Part shown: in pieces, positions 63,748-64,000 of the stretch
Layout of the letters: each line of letters starts with the position of its first letter
Numbering within the stretch: position 1 is the stretch's first letter
Notes under the pieces: model-generated
What the model was told of the DNA's origin: nothing
What the model saw: the letters and a program-made list of their open reading frames with translations, nothing else
Databases searched by the model: none
Translations under genes and position numbers: made by a program
Virus record (IMG/VR): IMGVR_UViG_3300045049_000079
Coordinates: 25,831 to 89,830 of that record
Reading direction: 5' to 3' (one strand)
From: a virus
DNA: 64,000 nt

Positions 63748-64000
63748 TTAATTGTCAACAGCCTTGCTCAGAGCATCCAAAGTTTCCGCCTCGGCAACGA
63801 TGTCTTTGGTTTTTGCGTTGAAGCGGGCTTTCACGAACTTAGTGATGATCTTTTTATCAATCTTCAGTTCAGAAGCTGCCTCTTCCATAAGAGACTTGAA
63901 ATCTTGTTTCTGATCGTCTAGTTCTGCCAGAACACCAATGCCACGTTGCAGAAAGCCTGCCAGCTTGGTTACATCAACAGTTCCGATATCGAGGGTAATT
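63748..64000 (-). CDS. partial DsbA-like/hypothetical protein (C-terminal end)
   Basis: A leftward gene that runs off the right edge. The readable 83 residues include FLQRGIGVLAELDDQKQDFK, SLMEEAASELKIDKKIITKF, and VKARFNAKTKDIVAEAETLD. All helical. The layout (SLxEEAxxELKIDKKxxxK) recalls T4 DsbA-type double-strand DNA-binding or late regulator proteins, but this is a guess from spacing. Lies upstream of the 63509 gene on the same strand. Confidence 0.6.
   Translation of the reverse strand, partial: ITLDIGTVDVTKLAGFLQRGIGVLAELDDQKQDFKSLMEEAASELKIDKKIITKFVKARFNAKTKDIVAEAETLDALSKAVDN

Noticed and set aside
1-64000. CRISPR array
   Set aside because: No regularly spaced direct repeats were seen; repeats found are single pairs.
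1-64000. Insertion sequences
   Set aside because: No DDE transposase or terminal inverted repeats with target duplication were seen. Mobile content is endonucleases and one serine recombinase.

Overview
This window is a contiguous piece of a tailed double-stranded DNA phage genome. It continues past both edges: a leftward gene is cut at base 1 and another at base 64000. The late genes form a textbook lambda/siphovirus-type series: terminase, DUF935-type portal, S49 prohead protease, scaffold, gpD-like decoration protein, gpE-like major capsid protein, tail terminator, tail tube, frameshifted tail chaperone, a very long tape measure and a tail tip. No sheath gene is seen, so a long flexible non-contractile tail is likely. 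A Gram-negative, probably proteobacterial, host is suggested by a predicted phage lipoprotein, a GH19-type endolysin with a membrane-protein cassette, and many sigma-70-like promoters. Four tRNAs (Thr-TGT, Pro-TGG, Leu-TAG, Gly-TCC) all read A-ending codons, as if the host is short of these. No canonical integrase or CI-type repressor was recognised, although a small serine recombinase is present.

Layout. (1) 1-17.8 kb: mostly rightward, tightly packed, short early genes in blocks of three to eight. Each block is led by a sigma-70-like promoter, and coding regions often overlap by 4 bases. Most are hypothetical and several are one-helix membrane proteins. Recognisable items are an HExxH protein, a DUF3310-like protein and a lipoprotein. 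Two leftward cassettes (8.0-9.2 kb and 12.1-13.7 kb) interrupt the block. Each has a perfect-consensus promoter, a small FDY-motif protein and a GIY-YIG-type endonuclease. (2) 17.8-18.6 kb: a long non-coding, partly G-rich region beside a leftward serine recombinase. (3) 19.4-25.2 kb: leftward transcription units encoding a PcfJ-like protein, PhoH ATPase, ClpP-like protease, HD hydrolase and SLOG-like nucleotide-binding protein, plus small genes. (4) 25.3-27.0 kb: a candidate small terminase gene, a structured tRNA-like transcript and four tRNAs. (5) 27.1-35.2 kb: terminase, head genes and two homing-endonuclease-like genes. (6) 35.2-46.1 kb: head-tail connectors, then an unusually placed 10-kb fibre/enzyme module (fibronectin repeats, SGNH esterase, adaptor domains, a 941-residue putative enzyme, a beta-helix fibre). 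(7) 46.2-61.3 kb: tail completion, tube, a third endonuclease, chaperone frameshift, tape measure and a tail-tip protein ending in a Hint domain. (8) 61.3-63.1 kb: peptidase and lysis cassette, then a strong terminator and leftward genes.

How the parts work together. The early blocks and the leftward metabolic operon probably run host takeover, nucleotide and RNA/protein turnover. The late block builds the virion. The fibre/esterase/toroid-like proteins and the grafted tail tip look like the host-recognition and surface-digesting machinery. At least five endonuclease genes of two architectures sit between conserved genes, so selfish elements have been a main force shaping this genome. All functional calls are from reading motifs by eye; no database search was possible.
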